Positions 42,976 to 52,128 of a stretch of DNA of 64,000 nt are shown piece by piece. Each line of letters opens with the position of its first letter. Within the stretch, counting starts at the first letter, position 1. Location of the stretch: assembly GCF_001407835.1 (NCBI RefSeq), contig NZ_CYUO01000004.1, forward strand, positions 324,739 through 388,738, given 5' to 3'. The DNA comes from Lagierella massiliensis (GTDB taxonomy: Bacteria; Bacillota; Clostridia; Tissierellales; Peptoniphilaceae). The notes under the pieces were generated by a model that saw nothing but the letters and a program-made list of their open reading frames with translations, was not told where the DNA came from and made no database searches. The translations under genes were made by a program, and so were the position numbers.

Positions 42976-45214
42976 AGTTGACAAGTATGATTTAGTAAAT
43001 AGGATTGAAGAGGAGCTTTATATAAGAAATTCTTTGGAGACCTATGAAGTAAATAAAACTGAAGTTTATAAGGCTCTGGCAAAATGTATCAGAGATATTA
43101 TAGCTTATTCTTGGAGCCCTTCTAAGGATAAGCTTTTTTCAAAAAAACAGATATATTTATTTTCTTTTGAATACAATACAAGTAATTTTTTAAGTAAAAA
43201 TCTTAACTATCTCGGACTAAGTCAAGTTGCAAGGGAAAGTCTTGGTATATTAGGATATAATTTTGATGAAATTTTAAATTGTGAAGTATTTCCTTTGCTT
43301 GGTGAAGGTGAACTTGGAGATTTATCCTACTTCATGTTGGAGTCTAACTGTAAAAATAAAGTAAAAGCATATGGGCTTAGATATGAAAATGGAAGGTTTA
43401 AACAGGAAATAATAGATCATAGGCAAGTTGAAATGGTTAAGAGTTGGACCATGGAAGAATTTCCCTGGGAGATAAAAAGAAATAGAGAAGATATAAATAT
43501 ATTTGGAAAAAATATCAAATCCACTTCCTATGACATAAAAGTTTTGACAAAGAACTTAGAAAATATAAATGTGCTTAGACTATTTGAATCAAATATAGAA
43601 CGATTAACTTACCCTATGAAGATAATAGAAGGGGAAGGGCTTAAAGAAATTGAAAGTTATATGCTTATTAATTCACTTTCAAGATTTTTATATATGGAAG
43701 ATGTAAATCCCATGGGAAAGAAGATAAGACTTGGGCAAGAGTATTTTTTAGCAAGTTCTGGTGTAAAAGATATTGTAAAGGATCTTAAGAGAGAAAAAGA
43801 AATAGATTTTAAAAATAAATTTACCATACTTTTAAACGAAAACCACACTCTTATAACTATTCCTGTTTTTATAAAAGAATTTTGTGACAATTTTAGACTT
43901 ACAAAAGAAGAAGCCCTAAAACTGGTGGAGACTAATTTTCAGTATAGAAGCTTTGAAGGGATAGATATAAATAAAAAGATTTGGTCTGAAAGTTTGATTA
44001 GAGAAGTCTGCCCAGACATTTTAGAGTATTTAGATTTTATATATGACTTTTTTGAAATAGAGGTTCAAAATCCAAAGTATTATAATTTTTATGAGATTTT
44101 ATTTCACACTGTAAAAAATATTTTCCCAATGTCTAAAATGCAAAGGGATAGTTTTTATAAAGGGTATGAAATAAACACAGGAGAAAAACCAGTTAGGGAA
44201 TATGAAGTTCAAAATAAATTATTAAATATAGCACCATGGTTATGGGAGTCTAATCCAAAACTATATGGTCTTTTGAGTGCTATTTCAGATAAAAATAGTT
44301 TACAAAATCCAAATTTATTAAAAGCTCTTCCAGAAAAGTTTACAGATGAACAGCAAAGTTCGGTTATAAAAATAAAAGATGAAAATAAGTTAAAAATCAA
44401 GAGCATGGTTTATAGAAAATATAAAGTAATTTTAAATCCAAAATCTATTTACGTTATGCAACTTGAAACATTTCAAGAGAAGAGAAGACAATTTTTAACA
44501 TGTTTGTATTTAACTGAAAAATATTTTGAGCTAATAGATAATTCAAATTTAGATATGCCTGACGTAACATATTTTATTGGAGGATTGTCATCTCCAAAAT
44601 ATCTTGCATCAAAGTATGTGATAAGATATATAAATGTATTAAAGGATTTAGTTAACAGTGACTTATCAATTAAGGACAAATTGAAAATTGTTTTTATTGA
44701 AGATTTAAACCGAGAAAAGATGATGAGTCTTTCCAAGGGCTGTGATGTGGTAGAACAGATTGCAACGCCTGGTCTTGAAGTTGTGGCAAACAATGTTTTA
44801 AATTTTATGATAAATGGTTCTCTTGTAATGGGAAGCAGGACTGGAATCAATTTAGAACTTTCTGAGACTAAAAAAGAATTCATATATCTATTTGGAAGTT
44901 CTAAAGAGGAAATAGAAGGAAGTTTTAGAGATTGTTCTAAGGTTGAAGAGAATATTTTTAAAAAGAGTAGACTTGGAAATGTAATAAACAAAATAAGAAA
45001 CTCAAACTTTATAGAACTAAAAGATTCCTTTGAAGAGATTTATAATTTAATATTAAAATATAATGACAGTTTTCAAGTTTTTAGAGATTATGATGATTAC
45101 TATGGTACATGGAAAGAGATTGAAAAAGATTATAGGGATAAAAGAGTTTGGACAAAAAAATCTCTACAGAGCATAAGAAGTTGTGGAGAATTTTCAAACT
45201 CCTTTGAAATATAA
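42968..45214 (+). CDS. Degenerate glycogen phosphorylase homologue (probable pseudoenzyme)
   Basis: A 748-aa protein in the operon slot where glgP normally sits. It is clearly a GT35 phosphorylase by the order of motifs: YLFSFEYNTSNFLSKNL for YFSMEFLIGR..., YGLRYENGRFKQEIID, LLNENHTLITIP for LNDTHP, DVVEQIAT then NFMINGSL. Key residues are lost. The PLP lysine (MK in EASGTGNMK) is Asn612, the glycine loop GNGGLGRLA reads GEGELGDLS, the VKRIHEYKRQ phosphate site reads LETFQEKRRQ, and the active-site His in YTNHT reads ETNFQ. The frame is intact, so this is not recent decay. It probably binds glycogen or partner enzymes without phosphorolysis. Overlaps glgA; pulA starts 10 bases downstream. Confidence 0.85.
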   Translation: MIKVDKYDLVNRIEEELYIRNSLETYEVNKTEVYKALAKCIRDIIAYSWSPSKDKLFSKKQIYLFSFEYNTSNFLSKNLNYLGLSQVARESLGILGYNFDEILNCEVFPLLGEGELGDLSYFMLESNCKNKVKAYGLRYENGRFKQEIIDHRQVEMVKSWTMEEFPWEIKRNREDINIFGKNIKSTSYDIKVLTKNLENINVLRLFESNIERLTYPMKIIEGEGLKEIESYMLINSLSRFLYMEDVNPMGKKIRLGQEYFLASSGVKDIVKDLKREKEIDFKNKFTILLNENHTLITIPVFIKEFCDNFRLTKEEALKLVETNFQYRSFEGIDINKKIWSESLIREVCPDILEYLDFIYDFFEIEVQNPKYYNFYEILFHTVKNIFPMSKMQRDSFYKGYEINTGEKPVREYEVQNKLLNIAPWLWESNPKLYGLLSAISDKNSLQNPNLLKALPEKFTDEQQSSVIKIKDENKLKIKSMVYRKYKVILNPKSIYVMQLETFQEKRRQFLTCLYLTEKYFELIDNSNLDMPDVTYFIGGLSSPKYLASKYVIRYINVLKDLVNSDLSIKDKLKIVFIEDLNREKMMSLSKGCDVVEQIATPGLEVVANNVLNFMINGSLVMGSRTGINLELSETKKEFIYLFGSSKEEIEGSFRDCSKVEENIFKKSRLGNVINKIRNSNFIELKDSFEEIYNLILKYNDSFQVFRDYDDYYGTWKEIEKDYRDKRVWTKKSLQSIRSCGEFSNSFEI

Positions 45215-45224
45215 GCAGGTGTAT

Positions 45225-47126
45225 ATGAATTTTTGGGATATAAAAGATATAAATTTGGGAATTGAGTACAGCAAGAACAAAACTACATTTAGAACCTATT
45301 CTCCAGATAGGGAGAAGTTATCTGTTGTTATTTATGACGACCCAGATGCCATGGAGAGAAAAGAATTTGATATGACAAAGGACAAAATGGGATTTTGGGA
45401 ATGTACTGTGGAAGGTGACTTAAACCTCAAATATTATAATTATTTAGTGGACGAAAAGTACGAAGTTACAGATCCATATTCTATTTCATCTTCTATAAAT
45501 AGCAAGAGGTCTGTGGTTGTAGATTTAGAAATGACAAATCCAAAAGGCTTTTTAGATCATGAAGTACCAGTAAATAATCCACAGGATGCAATAATTTATG
45601 AAACTCATGTAAAGGACTTTACCTATAACAAATCTTCAGGAGTTCGTGAGAAATTTAGAGGAAAGTTTTTAGGAATTTCTGAAGATAATACAAGCTATGA
45701 AGGATTTGAAACTGGTCTTAGTCACATAAGAGATCTTGGTATAACTCATTTACATCTAATGCCGATTTATGATTTTTTAACCGTTGATGAAAACAACGAA
45801 GCTTTTAACAATCCAAATAATTACAACTGGGGATACGACCCAGAACTCTATAATACTCCTGAAGGTTCCTATTCAGTTGACTCAAAAAATCCTATATCAA
45901 GGATAAAGGAATTTAAAGAACTTGTAATGGCTTGTCATAAAAATGGAATATCTGTTGTGATGGACGTGGTTTACAATCATACATTCAGAAGTCTTGATTC
46001 GAATTTCAATGTGCTTGCTCCATCCTGTTATTATAGGATTAATCAAGATGGTACTTTTTCCAATGGATCAGGTTGTGGTAATGAATTTGCCTCAGAAAAA
46101 GCTATTGCAAGAAAATTTATAATAGACTCCCTCAAGTATTGGGTTAGAGAATATAAAGTAGATGGATTTAGATTTGACCTTATGGCACTAATAGATAGAG
46201 AGACAGTTGATATTATAGTAAGTGAACTAAGAAAGTTAAATCAGAATATTTTAATTTATGGTGAACCGTGGATGGCTTGGGATTCAACCCTTCCAATTAA
46301 TAATAGAACTCTACCTGGGTCTCAAAAGGAAAGAAAATTTTCAATATTTAACTCAAGGTTTAGAGATGCGATTAAAGGCGATAACGATACAGATGTCAAA
46401 GGATATATTCAAGGAGAGTTTCATCTGAAAAAAGAAATTCAAATTGGAATTATGGGAAGCATAACTTCTTTAGATGGGTATGAAGGATTAACTAAATATC
46501 CATATGAAAGTATAAACTACTTCAACTCACATGATAATTTAATTTTGGCAGATAAACTAAAAAAATCTACTTTAAAAGAAGATATGAAGTACTTTATAAA
46601 CATCAATAAGATGGCATTTAATATAATTTTATTGTCCTTTGGACTACCTTTCTTTCATGCTGGAAATGAATTTCTACGTTCAAAAAACATGGATCATAAT
46701 TCCTATAGAAGTCCTATAACTGTAAATCAAATTGATTGGAGTTTAAAAAAAGAAAATTATGAACTATATAGTCATGTGAGAAATTTAATTCATCTTAGAA
46801 GAAAGTATTGTAGATATATGTTGAAAAGTTATGATGAAATGGCGGACAGTTTTTATTTTATAAATGAACTTTTAGATTCTGTAATCGGTTATACCATACT
46901 TGGAGAAGATGGAATGCTTTCAATTCTTCATAATAGTGGTAGAGAAAAATTTGTTTTAGAGCATAATAACTTAGAGAATCATATTTCCTATTATTACAAG
47001 GATATTAAAGTTAAAGATATAGAGCTAATATTTGATGAAGAGGCAAAGTCTAAGGGAAGGATAGACTTAGAAGAAGACATAGTTATACCACCTGTTACAA
47101 CATATGTATTAAAGCTTAGGTGTTGA
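45225..47126 (+). CDS. pulA: Type I pullulanase / debranching enzyme
   Basis: A 633-aa GH13 debranching enzyme. The type I pullulanase signature YNWGYDP occurs as NNYNWGYDPELYNTPEGSYS. The catalytic triad lies in DGFRFDLMALID (nucleophile Asp), LIYGEPWMAWDS (acid Glu) and YFNSHDN (Asp). An N-terminal CBM48-like domain (about 10-115) precedes the barrel. No signal peptide is present, so it acts on intracellular glycogen. Start ATG 45225 is chosen because the frame from 45183 overlaps the upstream gene and lacks a ribosome site; GCAGGTG is about 4 bases upstream of the ATG. Confidence 0.94.
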   Translation: MNFWDIKDINLGIEYSKNKTTFRTYSPDREKLSVVIYDDPDAMERKEFDMTKDKMGFWECTVEGDLNLKYYNYLVDEKYEVTDPYSISSSINSKRSVVVDLEMTNPKGFLDHEVPVNNPQDAIIYETHVKDFTYNKSSGVREKFRGKFLGISEDNTSYEGFETGLSHIRDLGITHLHLMPIYDFLTVDENNEAFNNPNNYNWGYDPELYNTPEGSYSVDSKNPISRIKEFKELVMACHKNGISVVMDVVYNHTFRSLDSNFNVLAPSCYYRINQDGTFSNGSGCGNEFASEKAIARKFIIDSLKYWVREYKVDGFRFDLMALIDRETVDIIVSELRKLNQNILIYGEPWMAWDSTLPINNRTLPGSQKERKFSIFNSRFRDAIKGDNDTDVKGYIQGEFHLKKEIQIGIMGSITSLDGYEGLTKYPYESINYFNSHDNLILADKLKKSTLKEDMKYFININKMAFNIILLSFGLPFFHAGNEFLRSKNMDHNSYRSPITVNQIDWSLKKENYELYSHVRNLIHLRRKYCRYMLKSYDEMADSFYFINELLDSVIGYTILGEDGMLSILHNSGREKFVLEHNNLENHISYYYKDIKVKDIELIFDEEAKSKGRIDLEEDIVIPPVTTYVLKLRC

Positions 47127-47282
47127 TATGGAATATAGAGAATTAGACGGATTTGAAGAGATGTTGGAAGATGAAAATTTTCTGATGTTTAAAGAAAAAA
47201 TTTTTAAAACTAAAAAGTCAAAAGAAACTAATGGAAATGACCTGAACCCCAAAATCCGGAATACGGATGGAGGGGTTTTTCT

Positions 47283-47822
47283 ATGCCAAAATACACAAAA
47301 GAATTTAAAATAAAATTAGTATTAGAATACTTATCAGGTAAATCGGGTGGTCAAGAAAGTATTGCTAATAAATATAATATTCCATATTCTACCTTGAGAA
47401 ATTGGATAAACAAATACAATTCAGGAGGCTTTGATAACTTATCTAAAAAGTCAAAAAATAACAAATTCACTATTGAATTTAAGCTATCTGTAATACAATA
47501 TAGGCAAATCAATAATATTTCGCTCAGAGAGACTGCAGAGCACTTCAATCTTGTTAATGGATCTATGGTATACAGATGGGAGAAGGCGTATCTTGAACGT
47601 GGTCTATCTGGGTTAGAAGATAACAGAGGAAGGCCTAAAAAAGACATGACCAAATCAAATAAAAAGTCTAAACTTAATACTCCAATAAACGAAAGTGAAA
47701 GAGAAGAATTAATAAGATTAAGAGAAGAAAATAGACTCCTTAAAATGAAAATAGTATACGAAAAAAAGTTAAAAGCCTTGCTACTGGAAGAGGAAGCAGA
47801 AGCAAGGAAAAAACAAAGATAA
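47283..47822 (+). CDS. IS3-family transposase OrfA
   Basis: A 179-aa DNA-binding half of the transposase. Two helix-turn-helix modules are visible: YTKEFKIKLVLEYLSGKS...YNIPYSTLRNWINKY and FTIEFKLSVIQYRQINN...HFNLVNGSMVYRWEKAY. A C-terminal leucine-zipper-like coiled coil (about 138-170, ELIRLREENRLLKMKI) follows. GGAGG lies 8 bases before the ATG. The -1 frameshift at 47762-47768 fuses it to OrfB. Confidence 0.93.
   Translation: MPKYTKEFKIKLVLEYLSGKSGGQESIANKYNIPYSTLRNWINKYNSGGFDNLSKKSKNNKFTIEFKLSVIQYRQINNISLRETAEHFNLVNGSMVYRWEKAYLERGLSGLEDNRGRPKKDMTKSNKKSKLNTPINESEREELIRLREENRLLKMKIVYEKKLKALLLEEEAEARKKQR
47762..47807 (+). other. Programmed -1 frameshift signal of the IS
   Basis: The slippery heptamer A AAA AAG is at 47762-47768 in the canonical frame. 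Seven bases later CCTTGCT (47776-47782) pairs perfectly with AGCAAGG (47801-47807) to make a stimulatory hairpin. A -1 shift here opens the frame into orfB with no stop before 48680. Confidence 0.88.
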
Positions 47823-48682
47823 TCCTCAAGTTAATAAAAGAATATCCAAAAAACAAGATAAGCGAATGGTTAGAAATAGCTGAACTACCAAAATCGTCAT
47901 ACTATGAATGGAAGATAAAATTAGCTCAACCAGTAGATAAAGATAAAGAAATCAGAAAAGAAATAATAAGGATAGTAGAAGCATCAAAAGGTAGATATGG
48001 ATATAGAAGAGTAACTATGGTATTAAAAAATAAAGGATTTAATGTCAACCATAAAAGAGTTTTAAGAATAATGAGAGAAGAATCATTGCTATGTAATAAA
48101 TTTACATCACCATCAAGAAGAATTAAGTCAGCATACAAAGGAGAAGTAGGAAAAGTAGCAGATAATTTTGTAAATAGAGAATTTAAAGCTGACAAACCGA
48201 ACCAATTATGGTTAACAGATGTTACAGAATTTAGGGTTAAAGGTGAAGAAAAGAAACTATACCTATCACCAGTATTAGATGTTTACAACAGTGAAATAAT
48301 AAGCTATACCCTAAGTTATCACCCAACAATAGAATTAACAAATACAATGTTAGATAAAGCTTTAGACAAGTTAAAAAACAAGAATAACTTAACAATACAC
48401 TCAGACCAAGGCTTACACTATCAACACAGTTCATGGACCAGTAAGTTAGAAAAAATGAACATTAGGCAAAGTATGTCAAGAAAAGGGAATTGTATAGACA
48501 ATTCTCCAATGGAGAACTTCTTTGGGATATTAAAACAAGAAATGTTTTATGGAGAAGAGTTTAAAAGTTATGACCATTTAATAAGTGAGATTGAAAAATA
48601 TATTAAATGGTACAATGAAGATAGGATTAAAACAAAATTAAACGGAATGTCCCCTGTTATGTACAGATTACATTCCGCTTAA
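47768..48682 (+). CDS. IS3-family transposase OrfB (expressed by frameshift)
   Basis: The catalytic half, 304 aa counted from the shift site. There is no ATG/GTG/TTG in this frame before 48017, which already lies past the conserved YGYRR motif, so translation must come by the frameshift. The integrase catalytic core has the DDE residues: LWLTDVTEF (Asp), TIHSDQGLHYQ (Asp) and ENFFGILKQE (Glu). Codons 48095-48134 share 39 of 40 bases with the DUF948 gene at 57028-57067. Confidence 0.93.
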   Translation, partial: VKSLATGRGSRSKEKTKIILKLIKEYPKNKISEWLEIAELPKSSYYEWKIKLAQPVDKDKEIRKEIIRIVEASKGRYGYRRVTMVLKNKGFNVNHKRVLRIMREESLLCNKFTSPSRRIKSAYKGEVGKVADNFVNREFKADKPNQLWLTDVTEFRVKGEEKKLYLSPVLDVYNSEIISYTLSYHPTIELTNTMLDKALDKLKNKNNLTIHSDQGLHYQHSSWTSKLEKMNIRQSMSRKGNCIDNSPMENFFGILKQEMFYGEEFKSYDHLISEIEKYIKWYNEDRIKTKLNGMSPVMYRLHSA

Positions 48683-49181
48683 AAGATTATTAAATTGTTC
48701 CGTGTTTACGGGTTCAGGTCAAAACTTGGAAGCTTTTATTATGCTCTATTATTTTTATTATAAAATGGATAAGTATGGGTATCTATTTGATAACGAAGAA
48801 GCTATTAAAGATTTCAAAAGAGTCTTTTATAATAGACCTTTTTTAATCTATCAAATGGCACATAGAGTAAGAGCTTTTAGTTTGCGAAGAGGAAAAAAAA
48901 TGCATTTTATGAAAAATGCATGGATTTGGAGAGAAGAGTCTATCTATGACTATATAAACTCAGGTATCTATTATAACTGTCCAGTTATTATGTTGACATG
49001 GAATAATAAAAACGAAAAGGTTAAGAATAAGTGGTGGTTAATAGTTGGTATTAAGAGAGATAAACAGAAAATATTTGTAAAATTGTTCAATGGGGAAAAC
49101 TTTTTTGAAATTGATTTTTCACGTTGGATAAAGAGTAAATCTCTATACAAGGGATTGGCATATTTTCGTTAGGAGGACATA

Positions 49182-50873
49182 ATGGATTATAAAAAAATAT
49201 ATAGAGATTGGTTAAATGGAAATGAATTTGATGATGAAACTAAAAAAGAACTGGCAGCTATATCTTCAGATGAAGAGGAGATAAAGGACAGGTTCTATCA
49301 AAGTTTGCAATTTGGTACTGCTGGACTAAGGGGAAAGCTTGGTGCAGGAACCAATAGAATGAATAAGTACATGGTTGAGAAGGCAACTCAAGGCTTTGCA
49401 ACAACTATAATTGAAAAAGGAAACGACATAAAGGGAGAAGGTATTGCCATAGCGTATGACGTAAGACATTTTTCAAAAGAATTTGCAAGGGTTACAGCAG
49501 AAGTTTTTGCTGGAAATGGCATAAAGGTATATCTTTCAGACGATATTAGACCGACACCACTTTTATCCTATGCGGTCAGAAATTTTAAATGTGCTGGCGG
49601 TGTAATGGTAACTGCAAGTCACAATCCAAAGGAGTACAACGGATATAAAGCCTATGGACCAGAGGGGTCACAAATTCTTGAAGATATGGCGAGTGCTATC
49701 GAAGAAAATATTGGAAAGATTGAAAGCTTTTCAGAAATAAAGAAAATGCCTCTTGAAGAGGGAGTTGAAAAGGGACTAATCGAGACATTCTCTACAGAAC
49801 TTGATGAAAAATATTTAAAAGATGTACTATCTCTTACAATAAATGAAGATATAGACAAAGATATAAAAATTGTTTACACTCCATTAAATGGAACTGGAAA
49901 TAAATATGTTAGAGAAGTTTTAAAGAGAAGAGGCTTTAAGAACATTATTGTAGTTGAAGAACAAGAAAATCCAGATCCAGATTTTACAACTGTGGGGTAT
50001 CCAAATCCTGAAGATCCAAAGGCATTTAAATATGCCATAGACCTTGGTAAAAAAGTATCTGCTGAAGTGTTAATAGGTACAGACCCAGATTCAGATAGAG
50101 CAGCCATAGAAGTGAGAGATAAAAATGGAAACTATGTATTTCTAAATGGAAATAAAATAGGGGCTCTTATGATTAATTACATCTTGAGTCAAAGGGATGA
50201 AAAGAAAAATCTTCCTTCAAACTCAGTTATAGTTAAAAGTATTGTAACAGGTGACCTTGGCAAGGCGATTGCAAATAAATATGGCGTTGAAACTATAGAA
50301 ACTCTTACGGGATTTAAAAATATATGTGCAGTGGCCAATGAATCTGAAATTACAGGAGAAAAAGAATTTATATACGGGTTTGAAGAGAGTATTGGATATA
50401 ACTATGGCACTTTTGTAAGGGATAAGGACGCAGTTAGTTCAGCGATGATAATTTCTGAAATGGCAGCATTTTACAAAAAAGAAGGCAAGTCGCTATTAGA
50501 TGTACTTGAAGACCTAAGAGAAGAATATGGTTGTTATGATGAAAGACTTATCTCCATTGTTCTTGAAGGACTTGAAGGTCAAGAGAGAATAGCTCGTATT
50601 ATGAAGGAATTTAGAGAAAATCCTATTACGGAAATAAAGGGAATGAAACTCGAAAAGACAATTGATTACTTGAATGATGAAACTGGAATTCCTAAGTCAA
50701 ATGTTTTGAAATATTATTTTGATGACGGTTCATGGTATGCACTTAGACCTTCAGGTACTGAACCAAAAATAAAAATATATATTTACTCCAAGAGCGAAGA
50801 CGAAAAAGATTCTAAAAAGAAATTGGATTTAATTGAAAAGAGCACTACTGAAAAAATAAATAAAGTTTCATAG
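49182..50873 (+). CDS. Phosphoglucomutase / phosphomannomutase
   Basis: A 563-aa alpha-phosphohexomutase. The phosphoserine loop is TASHNPKEYNGYKAYGPEGSQI, the metal site GTDPDSDRAAIEV, the sugar-binding loop FGFEESIGYN-like segment (YGFEESIGYNYGT), and the phosphate-binding end RPSGTEPKIKIYI. It interconverts glucose-1-P and glucose-6-P, feeding GlgC or draining glycogen breakdown. It is the last gene of the glycogen operon, 9 bases after the IS-split gene. AGGAGG precedes the start. Confidence 0.94.
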   Translation: MDYKKIYRDWLNGNEFDDETKKELAAISSDEEEIKDRFYQSLQFGTAGLRGKLGAGTNRMNKYMVEKATQGFATTIIEKGNDIKGEGIAIAYDVRHFSKEFARVTAEVFAGNGIKVYLSDDIRPTPLLSYAVRNFKCAGGVMVTASHNPKEYNGYKAYGPEGSQILEDMASAIEENIGKIESFSEIKKMPLEEGVEKGLIETFSTELDEKYLKDVLSLTINEDIDKDIKIVYTPLNGTGNKYVREVLKRRGFKNIIVVEEQENPDPDFTTVGYPNPEDPKAFKYAIDLGKKVSAEVLIGTDPDSDRAAIEVRDKNGNYVFLNGNKIGALMINYILSQRDEKKNLPSNSVIVKSIVTGDLGKAIANKYGVETIETLTGFKNICAVANESEITGEKEFIYGFEESIGYNYGTFVRDKDAVSSAMIISEMAAFYKKEGKSLLDVLEDLREEYGCYDERLISIVLEGLEGQERIARIMKEFRENPITEIKGMKLEKTIDYLNDETGIPKSNVLKYYFDDGSWYALRPSGTEPKIKIYIYSKSEDEKDSKKKLDLIEKSTTEKINKVS

Positions 50874-50879
50874 ACAAAG

Positions 50880-50904
50880 AGAGAAGCGAGTCTTCTCTTT
50901 TTTT
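50880..50904 (+). terminator. Terminator of the glycogen operon
   Basis: AGAGAAG pairs with CTTCTCT around five bases, then seven T. Confidence 0.88.
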
Positions 50905-50951
50905 ATGTCCTTTTGATATAATAGTTATAAATATATTTAAGGAGGACGAAC

Positions 50952-51536
50952 TTGAACATATTAGAAAAGAGAATTCTTGAAGAAGGAAGAGTCCTTCCAG
51001 GAAATGTACTTAAAGTTGACAGTTTTGTAAATCATAAAATAGATCCTGCATTTTTTATGAAGATTGCAGAAGAGTTTAAAAGTCGTTTTTCAGATTTAAA
51101 AATTGATAAAATACTCACTGTTGAAGTGTCTGGCATTGCAATTGCATTTGCGGTTGGACTTTTAATGGATAAAGAAATTATATTTGCAAAGAAAAGCGTT
51201 TCTAAAACTCTTGGAGATGATGTGTACAAGAGCTCCGTATATAGTTACACAAAGGGAGTAACCTATGACATAATGGTTTCTAAAAATTATCTTAAAAAAG
51301 GTGACAAAGTTTTAGTAATAGATGATTTTTTAGCAAATGGGAAAGCCTTGGAAGGTATTTACGATATTTTGGAACAAGCTGGTGCACAGGTAGAGGCAAC
51401 GGGAATACTAATCGAAAAGGGATTTCAAAATGGAGGCAATAGACTTAGAGAAAAGGGATATAAGATAGAGTCTCTTGCTACAATAAAATCTCTTGAAAAT
51501 GGTAAGGTGGAATTTGAAAATTCTTTAGATTTCTAA
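50952..51536 (+). CDS. xpt: Xanthine phosphoribosyltransferase
   Basis: A 194-aa purine salvage enzyme making XMP from xanthine and PRPP. The PRPP loop is VLVIDDFLANGKAL. The N-terminal segment ILEKRILEEGRVLPGNVLKVDSFVNHKIDP is diagnostic for Xpt. It starts at TTG with AAGGAGG. No purine riboswitch fits the 47-base space before it. Confidence 0.95.
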   Translation: MNILEKRILEEGRVLPGNVLKVDSFVNHKIDPAFFMKIAEEFKSRFSDLKIDKILTVEVSGIAIAFAVGLLMDKEIIFAKKSVSKTLGDDVYKSSVYSYTKGVTYDIMVSKNYLKKGDKVLVIDDFLANGKALEGIYDILEQAGAQVEATGILIEKGFQNGGNRLREKGYKIESLATIKSLENGKVEFENSLDF

Positions 51537-51618
51537 CAAATGTTACAAAATATCTAAATTATAGGAAAATTTAAGTTTTTCGTGTAAAATATTAGTACTG
51601 AGTATATTAGGAGAAGAT

Positions 51619-52128
51619 ATGAATTTTATTATTGAATTACTTGAAAAGTTTTTCTCAATTCAATTGACTGCCAATATGAAGTTATATGATCTTTTGGCAA
51701 TGATATTCAAATACGCTTTTGTGATAATTATTTATTCCTTCATCTTTAACATAATAAAGATGATTTACTTGGACATTAAGGGAATTAATAATTTAAATAC
51801 ACCAGCGGATAGCTATTTGAAACTTATCAATAGAAAAGAGAGATTACCTTTCAAAATACAGGAACATTATTTTATAAAGAACAGTACTACAATAGGTAGA
51901 GCAGACAACAACGATATTGTTTTGGGAGATAGATTTATTTCTAAAAATCACGCCAGAATTTTTAAACAAAGAGGACAATTCTACTTAGAAGATTTGGGAT
52001 CTGCAAACGGATCCTATGTAAACGGACAAAAGGTTTCAAATGTAGTTTTACTTAAGGATAAGGACTTGGTTGACTTTGGTCAAGTTGAGTTCCTATTTGT
52101 AGATGGTGATGACAGTGATGAAAAATAA
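51619..52128 (+). CDS. FHA-domain membrane protein
   Basis: A 169-aa protein: an N-terminal hydrophobic helix (about 25-50) and a C-terminal FHA domain (about 85-165; TIGRADNNDIVLGDRFISKNHARI, LEDLGSANGSYVNGQKV). FHA binds phosphothreonine. Its position before a SEDS protein and a PBP suggests that it recruits phosphorylated partners to the wall-synthesis machine, as in the mycobacterial FhaB-RodA-PbpA cluster. Overlaps the SEDS gene by 11 bases. Confidence 0.88.
   Translation: MNFIIELLEKFFSIQLTANMKLYDLLAMIFKYAFVIIIYSFIFNIIKMIYLDIKGINNLNTPADSYLKLINRKERLPFKIQEHYFIKNSTTIGRADNNDIVLGDRFISKNHARIFKQRGQFYLEDLGSANGSYVNGQKVSNVVLLKDKDLVDFGQVEFLFVDGDDSDEK

Larger units (their letters stand above)
47238..48721 (+). 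mobile_element. IS3-family (IS150-like) insertion sequence
   Basis: A complete 1484-bp element. Its ends begin TGACCTGAACCC and end with the complement (12 bp perfect, then imperfect). It is flanked by AAA (47235-47237 and 48722-48724), a 3-bp target duplication typical of IS3. It holds orfA and orfB in the -1 frame arrangement with a frameshift signal. The transposase retains its DDE residues and the terminal repeats are intact, so it may be active. It is inserted in the same direction as the glycogen operon and lacks an obvious terminator, so read-through to the downstream gene is possible. Confidence 0.95.
47128..49172 (+). pseudogene. Unknown glycogen-operon gene split by IS3-family element
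   Basis: A gene interrupted by the IS. The 5' part (47128-47237) encodes about 36 residues starting MEYRELDGFEEMLEDENF. The 3' part resumes after the element at 48725. Removing the IS and one AAA duplication restores one uninterrupted frame of 185 residues, so the insertion is recent. The tail has NCPVIMLTWNN...KWWLIVGIKRD...IFVKLFNG, faintly like papain-like C39 peptidases but with no clear His. It sits 1 base after pulA and 9 bases before the phosphohexomutase gene, so it belongs to the glycogen operon. Function not recognised. Confidence 0.9.

Noticed and set aside
47908-48016. Starting orfB of the IS at ATG 48017
   Set aside because: The conserved YGYRR segment lies before it and the frame is open back to the frameshift site; the ATG is internal.
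50905-50951. Purine riboswitch before xpt
   Set aside because: Only 47 bases separate the upstream terminator and the start, too short for the aptamer, and its conserved loops are absent.
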